The notes beneath the pieces are model-generated. The model worked only from the letters and a program-made list of their open reading frames with translations, did no database searches and was not told the origin of the DNA. Below, one piece after another: positions 1 to 8,656 of a DNA stretch of 64,000 nucleotides (positions within the stretch are counted from its first letter, which is position 1; each line of letters begins with the position of its first letter). The position numbers were made by a program, and so were the translations under genes. The stretch lies in contig NZ_PNOR01000014.1 in NCBI RefSeq assembly GCF_002869765.1, forward strand, positions 47,710-111,709, written 5' to 3'. Source of the stretch: Deinococcus planocerae. Lineage in GTDB: Bacteria > Deinococcota > Deinococci > Deinococcales > Deinococcaceae.

Positions 1-155
1 CGCAGGGCACCGGGCTGGGCGCGGGCGGGCTCGTCACGCTGAGCTATCAGGCCGTCCAGCCGGGCACGGTGGACCTCTCGCTCCTGTATGGGCGCCCCTC
101 CTCGCCGCCCGACCCGAACGCGCAGGAGTTCGACCTGACCGTGAGCGTCCAGTAA
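1..155 (+). CDS. C-terminus of a probable chagasin-like (I42) protease inhibitor (partial)
   Basis: Only the last 50 codons are present, ending in TAA; the 5' part lies outside the window. The visible tail has the pattern of the chagasin/I42 family end: a G-x-V-D-L-x-L-L-Y-G-R-P strand followed by a short linker and a final F-D-L-T-V-S-V strand. In that family the RPWE-type loop helps block papain-like cysteine proteases; here the residues after RP are S-S rather than W-E. The assignment rests on this short segment only and a different immunoglobulin-like exported protein is possible. It lies 30 bp before the next exported protein on the same strand and probably belongs to the same run of secreted proteins. 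Confidence 0.45.
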   Translation, partial: QGTGLGAGGLVTLSYQAVQPGTVDLSLLYGRPSSPPDPNAQEFDLTVSVQ

Positions 156-185
156 CGCGCCCCGCCTTGCCCCGGAGGTCCGTCC

Positions 186-707
186 ATGCCCGTCCGCCTG
201 AACTGCGCCGCCCTCTGCCTGCTGGTCACGTCGTCGGGGCTGGCCCTCGCCGGGGGTGGGCCTCCCCCGCCCCGTCTCGCCTTCCTGCCCCTCGACCGGA
301 CCTACCTGGGCGCGGGCTTCACGCTGCGCTACCCGGGGGACTACTCCGCGCGGCCCTTCGTGGGGGGCGTGGCTCTGAGACGGCCCGGGCAGGAGGACGC
401 CCTCACCGCCACGGTCCTGCCGCGTCCCGGGGGCGCCCGCCGCCTGACTCCCGAGGCCTACGCGCGGCAGTTCGCGCCGCTGAACATCCAGGGGGCCGGA
501 GCCCCGCTGAGCCTCGCCCGCCTCACGCTCTCCGGGGGAGGGTCCGCCTGGGTCGGCACCTGGCGGGGGTCGAGGGGCACGCTGGGGCCGCTCTACCTCG
601 TGCCGCTGGACTCGGGCACCCAGAACTGGCTCGTGCTGAGCGCCACCACCCCGGCGGATGTGCCCCTCCTCGACGCCGTGGCGCGCGGCGTGCAGGTCAG
701 GCGTTGA
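186..707 (+). CDS. exported hypothetical protein, 173 aa
   Basis: I do not recognise the family. The protein begins with a clear Sec signal peptide: basic MPVR, a hydrophobic core, and an LALAGG cleavage region near residue 23. The mature part is a single soluble domain rich in Gly, Pro and Arg, including the stretch GAGFTLRYPGDY near the start, a pattern often seen in small exported proteins that bind or fold as beta sandwiches. An AGG-containing ribosome site (CCCGGAGG) lies 6 to 7 nt before the ATG, supporting this start. It sits between a chagasin-like inhibitor tail and a CHRD lipoprotein and is probably co-transcribed with the former. Confidence 0.7.
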   Translation: MPVRLNCAALCLLVTSSGLALAGGGPPPPRLAFLPLDRTYLGAGFTLRYPGDYSARPFVGGVALRRPGQEDALTATVLPRPGGARRLTPEAYARQFAPLNIQGAGAPLSLARLTLSGGGSAWVGTWRGSRGTLGPLYLVPLDSGTQNWLVLSATTPADVPLLDAVARGVQVRR

Positions 708-844
708 AAGGAAGGTGACTGGGATGGTCCTGAACATCGACGGACTGAGACAAAGCCCGCCGCTCCACGTACGGCCAGGAGGTGACCCCTGACCCAGCCC
801 CGCCGCCCCGTTCGCCCGCCCCTCGACCCCTTCAGGAGACGACC

Positions 845-1291
845 ATGAACCGACTGCCCCTGGGCGCCCTCGCCGGACTCGCCCTCACCTTCACTGCCTG
901 CGGCCAGGTCGAGACGACCACCAGCTACGGAGCGAACCTCTCCGGCGCCAACCAGCGTCCCGTCGTCACCACCTCCGCGACCGGGCAGACCAACCTGACC
1001 CTCAGGGGCCGCACCCTGACCGTCCTGGGCACCTTCGAGGGCCTGAGTTCGGCGGTCACGGTGGCGCACATCCACGGCCCGGCGGACGAGAACACCAACG
1101 CCCCGGTGCTGCTGCCGCTGGTGATCGACCAGGTGACGAACGGGTCGCGCAGCGGGCGGATCAGCGGGACCTTCACCCTCACCGATCAGCAGGTGCAGTG
1201 GCTGGATGGCCGCCAGCTCTACGTCAACGTGCACTCGCAGACCTACCCGAACGGCGAGATTCGCGGCCAGATCGGCAAGTTCGTGCAGTAA
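845..1291 (+). CDS. CHRD-domain lipoprotein
   Basis: The 148-residue protein has a lipoprotein signal peptide (lipobox L-T-F-T-A-C, Cys about 19) and then one CHRD domain. The domain is recognised by A-N-L-S-G-A-N-Q-R-P at its start, V-A-H-I-H-G-P in the middle and Y-V-N-V-H-S-Q-T-Y-P-N-G-E-I-R-G at the end, which are the signature strands of this family, first described in chordin. The biochemical role of bacterial CHRD proteins is not established; they are usually exported or surface-attached. The ATG was chosen over an earlier in-frame ATG at 782 because only the later one is preceded by a Shine-Dalgarno (AGGAG) and gives a signal peptide. Confidence 0.85.
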   Translation: MNRLPLGALAGLALTFTACGQVETTTSYGANLSGANQRPVVTTSATGQTNLTLRGRTLTVLGTFEGLSSAVTVAHIHGPADENTNAPVLLPLVIDQVTNGSRSGRISGTFTLTDQQVQWLDGRQLYVNVHSQTYPNGEIRGQIGKFVQ

Positions 1292-1346
1292 GCCCGGTGG
1301 GGGCCGGGAGAGAACGCCCGGCCCCCTCCCAGGAAACGAGGTCTCC

Positions 1347-2054
1347 ATGAATGCCGTCCGGCTTACCGCCCCCCTGACCGTCCTCGCCCTGCTGGGCGCG
1401 GGAACCCTCGCCCGCGCGCAGGGCGTGCCCAGCGTGCCCGTGCCCGGCACCGACATCTCGTACCTCTGCAACGGTGGGGTGGCCCTGGATGTCGCGTACC
1501 GCAGCCCGTCCGTCGCCCAGCTCAACTTCGGCGGCGTCACCTACACCCTGACCCGGCGCAACCAGGGTCCGGTGCAGTACGGCGGCGTCGTGCGCTACTC
1601 CGATCCCGTGACCAGTTGGAACATCGGCGGCGGCGGGGCCTTCCTCAACCAGAACGGCTATACGGTCGCCTCCGGGTGTCAGCCCAACGACGGGGGCGGC
1701 TCCTCGACCATCATTCCGGTCGGCCCCGGCGGTGGGGGGTCCACCATCATCCCCGTGCCGCCCCCAGGCTTCGGTCCCACCCCTCCCGTGAACCCTCCCA
1801 GCGTCAACACGGTGAACTACACCTGCGACGGCGGGCGGCCCCTCGCGGTGGCCTACCTCGGCCCCGGCGCGGCGCAGCTCTTCTGGCAGGGGGGCACCGA
1901 CACCCTCTACCAGACCGAATCGGGCTCGGGGGTGCGGTACACGAACGGCTTTTACACCTGGGTCACCCAGGGCAACCAGGGCTTCTTGCAGCAGCGCGGT
2001 CTCAACCAGCCCCAGATCGTCGTGGCGAACAACTGCGTCGCCCTCTCCCCGTAG
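1347..2054 (+). CDS. exported protein with two MliC-type lysozyme inhibitor domains
   Basis: After a Sec signal peptide (cleavage near LARAQG) the 235-residue protein carries two copies of an MliC-like (PF09864-type) domain separated by a Gly/Pro-rich linker of about 40 residues containing the repeated G-G-S-T-I-I-P. Each copy has Y-x-C-x-G-G, a central hydrophobic strand, an S/G-x-x-V-R-Y loop and a closing Cys. MliC proteins bind and inhibit C-type lysozyme through that loop; the second copy keeps S-G-S-G-V-R-Y while the first has a divergent loop. A single-domain homologue is encoded at 4903-5211. Lysozyme inhibition is an inference from the fold. A GAGG ribosome site lies just upstream. 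Confidence 0.72.
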   Translation: MNAVRLTAPLTVLALLGAGTLARAQGVPSVPVPGTDISYLCNGGVALDVAYRSPSVAQLNFGGVTYTLTRRNQGPVQYGGVVRYSDPVTSWNIGGGGAFLNQNGYTVASGCQPNDGGGSSTIIPVGPGGGGSTIIPVPPPGFGPTPPVNPPSVNTVNYTCDGGRPLAVAYLGPGAAQLFWQGGTDTLYQTESGSGVRYTNGFYTWVTQGNQGFLQQRGLNQPQIVVANNCVALSP

Positions 2055-2065
2055 GAGGAGACCCC

Positions 2066-2557
2066 ATGTTCCCTTCCCTGAAGTCGGCCCGCCCGCTCCT
2101 GGCCCTTCCCCTGCTCGGCCTCCTCGCCGCCTGCGGGGGGACGACGCCGGGCGACGACCTCTACATCACCGATCCGGTCCTGACCAGCGGGTACAGGGAC
2201 AACCTGGACCGGCCCCTGATCTGCGACAACCTGCCCACGCCGATGGAGTTCGGCTTCCTGTACGGCGGCGACCTGCAAAGCGTCCAGGTCTCGCTGGTGG
2301 GCGTCACCAGCGGGGAGCGCCAGGCCATCAACGTGACGAGCACGAACTTCTCGGGCGGCGTGGGCAAGGTGACGTTCGACCTGCCCGCGGGGACGGCGCC
2401 GCTGAGCGTGGGGCCGGGCACGCTGGAGCACCAGAGCATCGTGGTGTCCCCGAACGTGATCGGGTACTCGGAGCTGGAGATGCAGGGGCTCAGCGCCGAC
2501 GGCGTGACGCGGGTGCTCACCAGCAACGCCGTGCCCGTCGTCAGCAACTGCGGCTGA
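2066..2557 (+). CDS. lipoprotein of unknown function, 163 aa
   Basis: No family is recognised. The N-terminus is a textbook lipoprotein signal (basic start, hydrophobic stretch, L-L-A-A-C-G lipobox with Cys about 25). The mature protein is predicted to be beta-rich and contains two further Cys residues (I-C-D-N near residue 57 and the terminal S-N-C-G) that could form a disulfide. The ATG follows the preceding stop by 11 nt and has a very strong Shine-Dalgarno (GTAGGAGGAG), so it is very likely translated from the same transcript as the double-MliC protein. Confidence 0.75.
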   Translation: MFPSLKSARPLLALPLLGLLAACGGTTPGDDLYITDPVLTSGYRDNLDRPLICDNLPTPMEFGFLYGGDLQSVQVSLVGVTSGERQAINVTSTNFSGGVGKVTFDLPAGTAPLSVGPGTLEHQSIVVSPNVIGYSELEMQGLSADGVTRVLTSNAVPVVSNCG

Positions 2558-2639
2558 CCCGTTTCGAGGCGGGGCGAGGCGGGAAAGGAGGGCTGGACGC
2601 CCGCCGGTCCTCCGCCCACCCCCGCTCAGGAGAGCAGCC

Positions 2640-2702
2640 ATGGAGAACAGATTCCGGGTCGCGGCGTCACCCCGCAGGCCTGCGGCCCCGGGAGGGCGCT
2701 GA
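2640..2702 (+). CDS. 20-codon leader ORF overlapping the DUF4239 gene
   Basis: A short reading frame, MENRFRVAASPRRPAAPGGR, starts at an ATG preceded by AGGAGAGCAGCC, a good ribosome site, and ends with a TGA that overlaps the ATG of the next gene (TGATG). The arrangement suggests translational coupling, with the leader delivering ribosomes to the membrane-protein start codon. The peptide is Arg/Pro-rich and has no obvious regulatory residue run. It could be chance, since high-GC sequence yields many short ORFs, but the combination of ribosome site and exact stop/start overlap is suggestive. Confidence 0.35.
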   Translation: MENRFRVAASPRRPAAPGGR

Positions 2703-3481
2703 TGGGGTGGCTCTGGGCGCTGCTGTTCGTGCTGGCCTCCGTCCTGGCGTCGCTGGGTGGGATGCTGCTGGTGCGCCGCTCGGTGCGGCTCTCCACGCTG
2801 GAGGAGCACCGCGAGGTGGCGGGCTTCGTCTACGCCGTCATCGGGGTGGTCTACGCCGTGCTCCTCGCCTTCGTGGTGATCGTCGCCTGGGAGGAGCAGG
2901 GGGAGGCCCGCGCCCGCACCGAGCAGGAGGCCAACGCCCTCGCCGACCTCTACCGCGGCGCCCGCGCCTTTCCCCCCGAGGCCCGCACGGCGCTGCGGGA
3001 GGACCTGCGCGGCTACGCCGAGACGGTGGTGGGCCGCGAGTGGCCCGCCCTGAGCCGGGGGGAGGCGAGCCCCGAGACCCAGCGCGCCTACGACCGGCTG
3101 TGGGAGGGGTACCTGCGGCTCTCGCCCCGGACCGCCTACGAGAGCGTGTGGTACACCCAGGCGCTCGAGCGGCTGAACGACCTGGGAGACGAGCGGCGGC
3201 TGCGGCTGCTGAGCGGGCAGTCGCGGCTTCCCGGGCTGATGTGGGCGGTGCTGTGGGTCGGCGCGCTGGTGACGGTGACCTTCTCGTACTTCTTCGGGGT
3301 GCGCAGCGTGTGGTCGCAGGGATTGATCGTGCTGTCGCTGTCGGGGACCATCGCCCTGATCCTCTTTCTGGTGCTGGCGCTCGACCGGCCCTTTTCCGGG
3401 GTGATCCGGGTGGGCCCCGAAGCCTTCGAGCAGGTCGTCACCATCTTCGACCGGGTGGCGAGGGCCGAGACCGCGCCCTGA
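2702..3481 (+). CDS. DUF4239-family integral membrane protein
   Basis: The 259-residue protein fits the DUF4239 (bestrophin-like) layout: an N-terminal transmembrane helix, a second near residues 50-70 (G-F-V-Y-A-V-I-G-V-V-Y-A-V-L-L), a soluble central helical region with R-A-R-T-E-Q-E-A-N-A-L-A-D-L-Y, and two more membrane helices in the last third. The E-A-N-A-L-x-x-L-Y segment is characteristic of the family. Function is unknown; channel activity has been proposed only from remote similarity. The start overlaps the stop of a 20-codon leader ORF and has a weak ribosome site of its own. Confidence 0.8.
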   Translation: MGWLWALLFVLASVLASLGGMLLVRRSVRLSTLEEHREVAGFVYAVIGVVYAVLLAFVVIVAWEEQGEARARTEQEANALADLYRGARAFPPEARTALREDLRGYAETVVGREWPALSRGEASPETQRAYDRLWEGYLRLSPRTAYESVWYTQALERLNDLGDERRLRLLSGQSRLPGLMWAVLWVGALVTVTFSYFFGVRSVWSQGLIVLSLSGTIALILFLVLALDRPFSGVIRVGPEAFEQVVTIFDRVARAETAP

Positions 3482-3524
3482 CGCCCCCGCCCCCGTCCCT
3501 GGAGTCCCCTCTCCCGGAGGTCCG

Positions 3525-4817
3525 ATGAACAAGCGTCTCTCCGTGCTGCTCGCCGCCGTGTCCCTGGGCCTCTCGGGCTGCGTCGTCCTGCTGGACAATC
3601 CCGGCGCCTGGGCCTACCGGGTCGCCAACCCCAGATTCACCCCCCTCCCCGGGGCCCGCGCCCTCTACGGGACGAGGAGCGGCTACGGCTACCAGATCGA
3701 GATTCCCGCGAACTGGAACGGGGGGCTGGTGATGTACGCCCACGGCTTCGAGGGCTTCGGCCTCCGGCTCGAAGAACTCTTCCCGCCCATCCGCGCCCAC
3801 CTCCTGAGGCGCGGCTACGCCTGGGCCGCCTCCAGCTACAGCGTCAACGGCTGGGCCGTCCGGCAGGGCGCCGACGACCTGAACGACCTGCGCCAGTTCT
3901 TCGCCCGGCAGGTCGGGACCCCCACCCGCACCCTGCTCTATGGCCGCTCGATGGGCGGCAACATCGTCACCGACTCGCTCGAAACCTACCCGAACGTCTA
4001 TCAGGGGGCGCTGGCGGAATGCGGCGCCCTGGTGGGGCTGGAGCTGTTCGACTACTTCCTGTCCTACCGGCTGGTGGGGGAGTACCTCACCGGGCAGAAC
4101 TTCGGCCCCATGCTGCTCCCGGTGCTCGACCCGCGCTTCCTGGCGACGACCTACCGCGAGGTCGTGCGGCCCCGCCTGGGCGAGCCGGGGAACTACACCG
4201 CCCGGGGTCGGCAGTTCGACTCGGTGCAAAAGCTCCTCACGGGCGGGCCGCGCCCCTTCCGGCAGGAGGGGTTGAAGCTGGTCTTCGAATTGGGGACCAG
4301 GTACTACGAGGCGGGCTTCAGCACCCGGTACAGGGGCGTCGCCAACCTCGTCCCCGGGACGCAGGTGACGACCAACGTGGGCACCGTGTACCACATCGAC
4401 CCGGGGCTGGGGCTGGACGAGGCGACCCTGAACCGGGGCATTCAAAGAATCGCCGCTGCGCCGGGCGTCCGCGACCTGCCGAGGCCGGCGATCTACGGGA
4501 TTCCGACCGGGAATATCGGAGTGCCGCTGCTGACCCTGCACACGACGGGCGACCCCTTCGTGCCGATCTTCGTGGAGGCGAACTACCGCCGCCGGGTGGA
4601 GGCCGCCGGGAAGGGCGACCTGCTGGTGCAGCGCGCGATCCGGCGCCCCGGTCACTGCCAGTTCAGCCCGGCGGAACAGGAGCGGGCGTTCGACGACCTC
4701 ACCGCCTGGGTGGGAGGAGGACCCAGGCCGGAGGGGGAGGACCTGACGGGCGACCTGGTGGACGTGGGCCGGGCCTTCACCACCCCGCTCCTGCCGGACG
4801 ACCCGGGGGGGCTGTAG
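3525..4817 (+). CDS. lipoprotein alpha/beta hydrolase
   Basis: A 430-residue hydrolase anchored by a lipobox (L-S-G-C, Cys19). The alpha/beta-hydrolase triad can be read: nucleophile elbow G-R-S-M-G-G with Ser142, acid Asp343 in T-T-G-D-P-F-V-P, and His377 in R-P-G-H-C-Q-F. The oxyanion strand is V-M-Y-A-H-G-F near residue 73. The long insert between the nucleophile and acid (about residues 150-335) resembles the lid regions of exported esterases and peptidyl hydrolases. The substrate is unknown. A Shine-Dalgarno (CCCGGAGG) precedes the ATG. It is the only likely enzyme in this run of exported proteins. Confidence 0.8.
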   Translation: MNKRLSVLLAAVSLGLSGCVVLLDNPGAWAYRVANPRFTPLPGARALYGTRSGYGYQIEIPANWNGGLVMYAHGFEGFGLRLEELFPPIRAHLLRRGYAWAASSYSVNGWAVRQGADDLNDLRQFFARQVGTPTRTLLYGRSMGGNIVTDSLETYPNVYQGALAECGALVGLELFDYFLSYRLVGEYLTGQNFGPMLLPVLDPRFLATTYREVVRPRLGEPGNYTARGRQFDSVQKLLTGGPRPFRQEGLKLVFELGTRYYEAGFSTRYRGVANLVPGTQVTTNVGTVYHIDPGLGLDEATLNRGIQRIAAAPGVRDLPRPAIYGIPTGNIGVPLLTLHTTGDPFVPIFVEANYRRRVEAAGKGDLLVQRAIRRPGHCQFSPAEQERAFDDLTAWVGGGPRPEGEDLTGDLVDVGRAFTTPLLPDDPGGL

Positions 4818-4902
4818 CGCGGTGAAGGGCACATCGTCCACCGCCGGGCTGCACCGAACTCCCCCGCGGCTTCGACCGTGGGTTCTCCCCGGGAGATTTC
4901 CT

Positions 4903-5211
4903 ATGAAGAGCCTCGCCGCCTTGCTGACCCTGCTCGGCCTCGCTTCCCCTGCCTCGGCGGGCGGGGGGGGCGGCCCCACCGTGCGCTACATCTGCGCGGG
5001 GAACATCCGCATCCAGGCCACCTACACCGGCCCGCACGCCCGGGTGGTGGTCGGCCATCAGGTGCTGAGGCTGACCCAGGCTCTCTCCGGCTCGGGCGCC
5101 CGCTACATGGGGGGTGGGTATACCTGGTGGATCAACGGCGGGGTGGCCGAACTCTACCGGGGCGAGACCCTGGGGACGCTGACGTCCCTCCGTCAGTGCC
5201 AGGAGGGCTGA
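4903..5211 (+). CDS. single-domain MliC-like lysozyme inhibitor
   Basis: The 102-residue protein has a Sec signal peptide ending near P-A-S-A-G and one MliC-like domain. It keeps the family features clearly: Y-I-C-A-G at the start, the loop A-L-S-G-S-G-A-R-Y, the tryptophan strand Y-T-W-W-I-N-G-G-V-A-E-L, and a closing Cys, suggesting a disulfide. In characterised MliC proteins the S-G-x-G-A-R-Y region enters the lysozyme active site. Here there is no lipobox, so the protein should be periplasmic or secreted. It is a closer match to the family than the double-domain protein at 1347-2054. Confidence 0.78.
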   Translation: MKSLAALLTLLGLASPASAGGGGGPTVRYICAGNIRIQATYTGPHARVVVGHQVLRLTQALSGSGARYMGGGYTWWINGGVAELYRGETLGTLTSLRQCQEG

Positions 5212-5286
5212 GCCGTTGCCGGGGAGCCGGGGCTGCGAAACGTGACCGAAGGCGAGGACCCGGGTCGGGAGGGGACGGCGGCCTGC

Positions 5287-8200
5287 TCACGGCGGGGGCC
5301 GGGTCAATTCCGCGACCGCCAGCGTCAGGGCCGAGTCGGGATCGGCCAGCGCGGCCCCCTCGCCGTCCAGCTCCGCGCGCAGCCGCCGGGCGGGGCCGCG
5401 GTCCACCCCCTTGGTCTTGGGGTGCGCCGCGACGAGGGCGAGCAACTCGGCGGCCCGCCCCGGCTGCGCGGCGGCGAGGTGCCACTCCGCCCAGCGGGCC
5501 AGCGTGCGCAGAACCTGCGGAAGTTCGCCCAGGCTCCAAAGGAGGTGGAGGCCCTCCCGGAGGTGCCGCTCTCCCCGCTCCAGCTCCCCCGCGGCGGTGG
5601 CCGTGCGGCCCAGGTCCATCAGCAAGATGCCCTCCAGCCGACGGTCCCCGCTCTGCCGCGCCAGGTCCAGCGCCTCGCGGGCGGTGGCGGCGGCGCAGGC
5701 GAAGTCCCCCTGCTCGTGCTCCGTCTCGGCCAGGCTCGACAGGAGCTGGGCCGTCAGGCGCGGCAGGCCCACGTCGCGCGCCAGCCGCAGGCCCTCCTGT
5801 AGCCGGTCCACCGACTCCCCCAGGTGCCCCTGGTAGGCGGCCAGGCATCCCAGGTTGTTGTGCAGCCGCACGACCTCGGCCTGGTGCCCCAGCGTGCGGT
5901 GCAGGGCGAGGGCCGCCGCGTAGTGCCGCTCGGCCCCGGGAAGGTCCCCGCCGTCCAGCGTGACGTTTCCCAGCAGGTTGAGGCTGTCGGCCAGGTGGAA
6001 CGCGTCCCCCCGCGCCCGGGCCAGGGCGACGGCCTCCTCCAGGAGGATTCGGGCCTGGCGGTAGTCGCCCCGCCGCCAGGTCAGGGTGCCCAACAGGGTC
6101 AGGGCGGGCAGCGCGGCCTCGTCCTGCCCCAGTTCCCGGGCCGCGCCGAGGCCACGCTCGGCCCACCGCTCGGCCTCGGCGTGGCGCCCCAGGCGGTGGA
6201 GCAACGGCGCGCCCGCGACCCAGAGCTGGCACAGGGCCGCGCGGTGGGCGGGTTCGCCGTCCCCCAGGGCGGCCTCGGCTCCCGCCAGCCACTCCACCCC
6301 CTCCCGGTAGCGGGCGCGCGCGGTGCAGTAGTCGGCCAGGGGAGCGGCGCTTCTCCCCAGGTCCCCCGCCCGACGTTCCTCCACCGCCCAGCCCCAGGCG
6401 AGCCGGACGTTTTCCAGGTCGGCGTCCACCGCCGCGAGGGCGGCCTTCTGGTCGGGGCCCCGCAGCGCACCCCCCAGGTCCTGGAGGAAGCGCAGGAAGT
6501 ACGCCCCGTGCCGGGCCCGCAACTCGGCCTCGCGCACGGGGTCCCCGGCCAGCTTCTCGCGGGCGTACTGGACGAGCAGCGCGTGGCGGCCATACCGCCC
6601 GGTGGGGTGGGTCCGCAGCAGGGACTGGTCCACCAGCGAGGCCAGGACGGGCAGCGGCGCCCCCACCACCCCCCGGGCCGCCTCCAGCCGGAAGCCGCCC
6701 CGGAAGACGGCGAGCCCCGCCAGCACCTCCTGCTCGGCGGGGCTCAGCCGCCGCCAGGAGTGCTCGAACACCGCCCGCAGGCTGCGGTGCCGCTCGGGCC
6801 GACCCCGCTCCCCCGGACCCAGGAAGTCCAGGTTCTCCCCGAGTTCCCGGGCGATCTCCTCCAGGGACAGCGCGCGCACCCAGACCGCGGCGAGTTCCAG
6901 CGCCAGCGGCGCCCCCTCGACGAGGAGGCACAGGCGGAGCAGGTGGGGCAGGCTCTCCCCCGTGGGCGTGAAGTCCGGGTGCACCCGGCGGGCCCGCTCG
7001 ACGAAAAGCTCCACCGCGTCGAACTGCCCCGCTCGGACCGGACCGCAGCTCCCCCCCTCGGGATACGCCAGCCCCTGCACGGGCAGCAGCCACTCGGCCT
7101 CCACGCCCAGCCGCTCGCGCGAGGTCACGATCAGGCGCAACCCCGGGCAGCGCCCCAGCAGGTCCTGCACCCCGGGCGCGCCCTCCAGCAGATGCTCGAA
7201 ATTGTCGAGCACCACCAGCATCCGGCCTTCCCCTATGGCCCCCACCACCCCTTCCAGAGGGTCGCCCTGACCCGGAAGCTGGACGCCCAGGACCCGGGCG
7301 ATCTGGGTGGGAATCAGGGCCGCCGAGGTCAGGGCGTCGAGGGAGACGAAGAAGACGCCCGCCGGGAAGGTGGGGGAGAGGGCCCGGGCCGCCTCCAGGG
7401 CGAGGCGGGTCTTGCCGATGCCGCCGGGGCCGGTCAGGGTCAGCAGGCGGCAGTCCGGCCCGCTCAGGAGCCGCCCCACCTCGGCGAGTTCGAGGTCGCG
7501 CCCCACGAAGGAGGTCGTCGGGGTGGGCAGGGACGGGCGCGGCGTGGGGGCCGGCTCGCCCCTGGGCCGGCCCGGCGGGGGCGACCCGGTGGGCGGCTCC
7601 CCCGCGGGCGCCCTCAGGGTGCGGCCAAGCCCCTCAAGGGAGGCGGTCGGCTCCAACCCGTACTCACCGCGCAGCCGCGCCACGAACGTCTCGTAGGCCC
7701 GCCGCGCCCGCCCGCGTCCTCCGGCCCGCAGCAGGGCGCCGACGTGCGCGTGCAAGACCTCCTCGTCGAGGTCTCCCTCCAGCAGAGGCCCCAGCAGCTC
7801 GGCGGCCTGGAGGTGGGCCCCCGCCGTCCCCAGTTCCGCCGCACGGCACAGCAGCGCCGTTCGCCACAGCCCGCGCAGCCGTTCGCGCTCGCGTTCCAGC
7901 CAGGCCGCGAACTCCCCGGTTCCCGCCGTGTCCAGTCCCTCAAGCAGCGGCTCGCGGGAGCGCCCCAGCGCCTCCTCCCACCGCTCCTCCTCCACGGCGC
8001 GGGTGAAGTCGGCGAGGTCGGTCGGCACCGCCCAGCGCAGCCGTCCCCGCTCCACCTCCAGCCCGGGGGCGAGGCCCAGCGCCCTCGTGCGGCCCAGCAG
8101 GTGCCGGAGGTTGCCCCGCGCCGTGTCCGGGGCGCTCTCCGGCCAGAACAGGTGCGACAGGAAGTCGCGCTCCACCCACTCCCCCCGCCAGGCGAGGTAG

Positions 8201-8307
8201 GCCAGAAGCTGATACCGCTGGTCCACCCCGAAGGGCTGAAGGTCCGCGCCCAGGACGACGCGGGCCTGGCCCAGCAGGTGAACGAAGGAAGTCGTCGCAT
8301 CAGGCAT
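5287..8307 (-). CDS. BTAD/SARP-type transcriptional regulator with NB-ARC-like ATPase and TPRs
   Basis: The 1006-residue protein has four parts. Residues 1-95 are a small winged-helix DNA-binding region (R-Y-Q-L-L-A-Y-L-A-W-R-G). Residues 98-230 form a bacterial transcriptional activator (BTAD) domain. Residues 265-600 are a STAND-type ATPase with Walker A G-P-G-G-I-G-K-T (293-300) and Walker B L-V-V-L-D-N (364-369). The rest is tetratricopeptide repeats. AfsR/SARP proteins of this architecture activate nearby or distant genes when a ligand or partner is sensed by the TPRs. The chosen ATG has GGAGGAG 9 nt upstream; an open frame extends further but has no ribosome site. It is convergent with the MliC gene. 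Confidence 0.85.
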   Translation of the reverse strand: MPDATTSFVHLLGQARVVLGADLQPFGVDQRYQLLAYLAWRGEWVERDFLSHLFWPESAPDTARGNLRHLLGRTRALGLAPGLEVERGRLRWAVPTDLADFTRAVEEERWEEALGRSREPLLEGLDTAGTGEFAAWLERERERLRGLWRTALLCRAAELGTAGAHLQAAELLGPLLEGDLDEEVLHAHVGALLRAGGRGRARRAYETFVARLRGEYGLEPTASLEGLGRTLRAPAGEPPTGSPPPGRPRGEPAPTPRPSLPTPTTSFVGRDLELAEVGRLLSGPDCRLLTLTGPGGIGKTRLALEAARALSPTFPAGVFFVSLDALTSAALIPTQIARVLGVQLPGQGDPLEGVVGAIGEGRMLVVLDNFEHLLEGAPGVQDLLGRCPGLRLIVTSRERLGVEAEWLLPVQGLAYPEGGSCGPVRAGQFDAVELFVERARRVHPDFTPTGESLPHLLRLCLLVEGAPLALELAAVWVRALSLEEIARELGENLDFLGPGERGRPERHRSLRAVFEHSWRRLSPAEQEVLAGLAVFRGGFRLEAARGVVGAPLPVLASLVDQSLLRTHPTGRYGRHALLVQYAREKLAGDPVREAELRARHGAYFLRFLQDLGGALRGPDQKAALAAVDADLENVRLAWGWAVEERRAGDLGRSAAPLADYCTARARYREGVEWLAGAEAALGDGEPAHRAALCQLWVAGAPLLHRLGRHAEAERWAERGLGAARELGQDEAALPALTLLGTLTWRRGDYRQARILLEEAVALARARGDAFHLADSLNLLGNVTLDGGDLPGAERHYAAALALHRTLGHQAEVVRLHNNLGCLAAYQGHLGESVDRLQEGLRLARDVGLPRLTAQLLSSLAETEHEQGDFACAAATAREALDLARQSGDRRLEGILLMDLGRTATAAGELERGERHLREGLHLLWSLGELPQVLRTLARWAEWHLAAAQPGRAAELLALVAAHPKTKGVDRGPARRLRAELDGEGAALADPDSALTLAVAELTRPPP

Positions 8308-8656
8308 GGGTGGGCTCCTCCGGTGGTGGGTGAAGGCCCCCCCCGTGTTACGCCCCATCCCACCCCGTCCAATGTGTCCCAAACAAGCAACTCGGACGAT
8401 TGCCCTCCCGGCAAACCGCTCAAGTCTAGACAACGAGTGAGATTGGTCGCGGCATGAGTTGACGTCCAGCACGCTATTTCCCCCTGAATCTAAAAAAAGC
8501 GTGATGTGGGAACTCATTTTGAGGGCCACCGGTACACGGGCGTTACACGGTCCTTTTCGCACCCTCTCATCCAAGGCGAGACGTTCGCCGGGGGAGGGAG
8601 CAACACATGTACACGGCAGCAAGTGACCCGGTTGGGCCAGGAGGCTGGGGGTGGAG
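8308..8656. other. intergenic region without a recognised gene
   Basis: This stretch separates the BTAD regulator from a broken monooxygenase-like gene. It is noticeably AT-richer than its surroundings around 8440-8520 (an A-run, TTTTGA and TTGACG-like words), so promoters for both flanking genes probably lie here, but I could not fix a convincing -35/-10 pair. No coding pattern was seen. Confidence 0.4.

Noticed and set aside
5824..8457. Long open frame of 877 codons on the plus strand opposite the BTAD regulator
   Set aside because: It is a shadow of the high-GC minus-strand gene; the product is Pro/Gln/Arg-rich with no domain, and there is no ribosome site.
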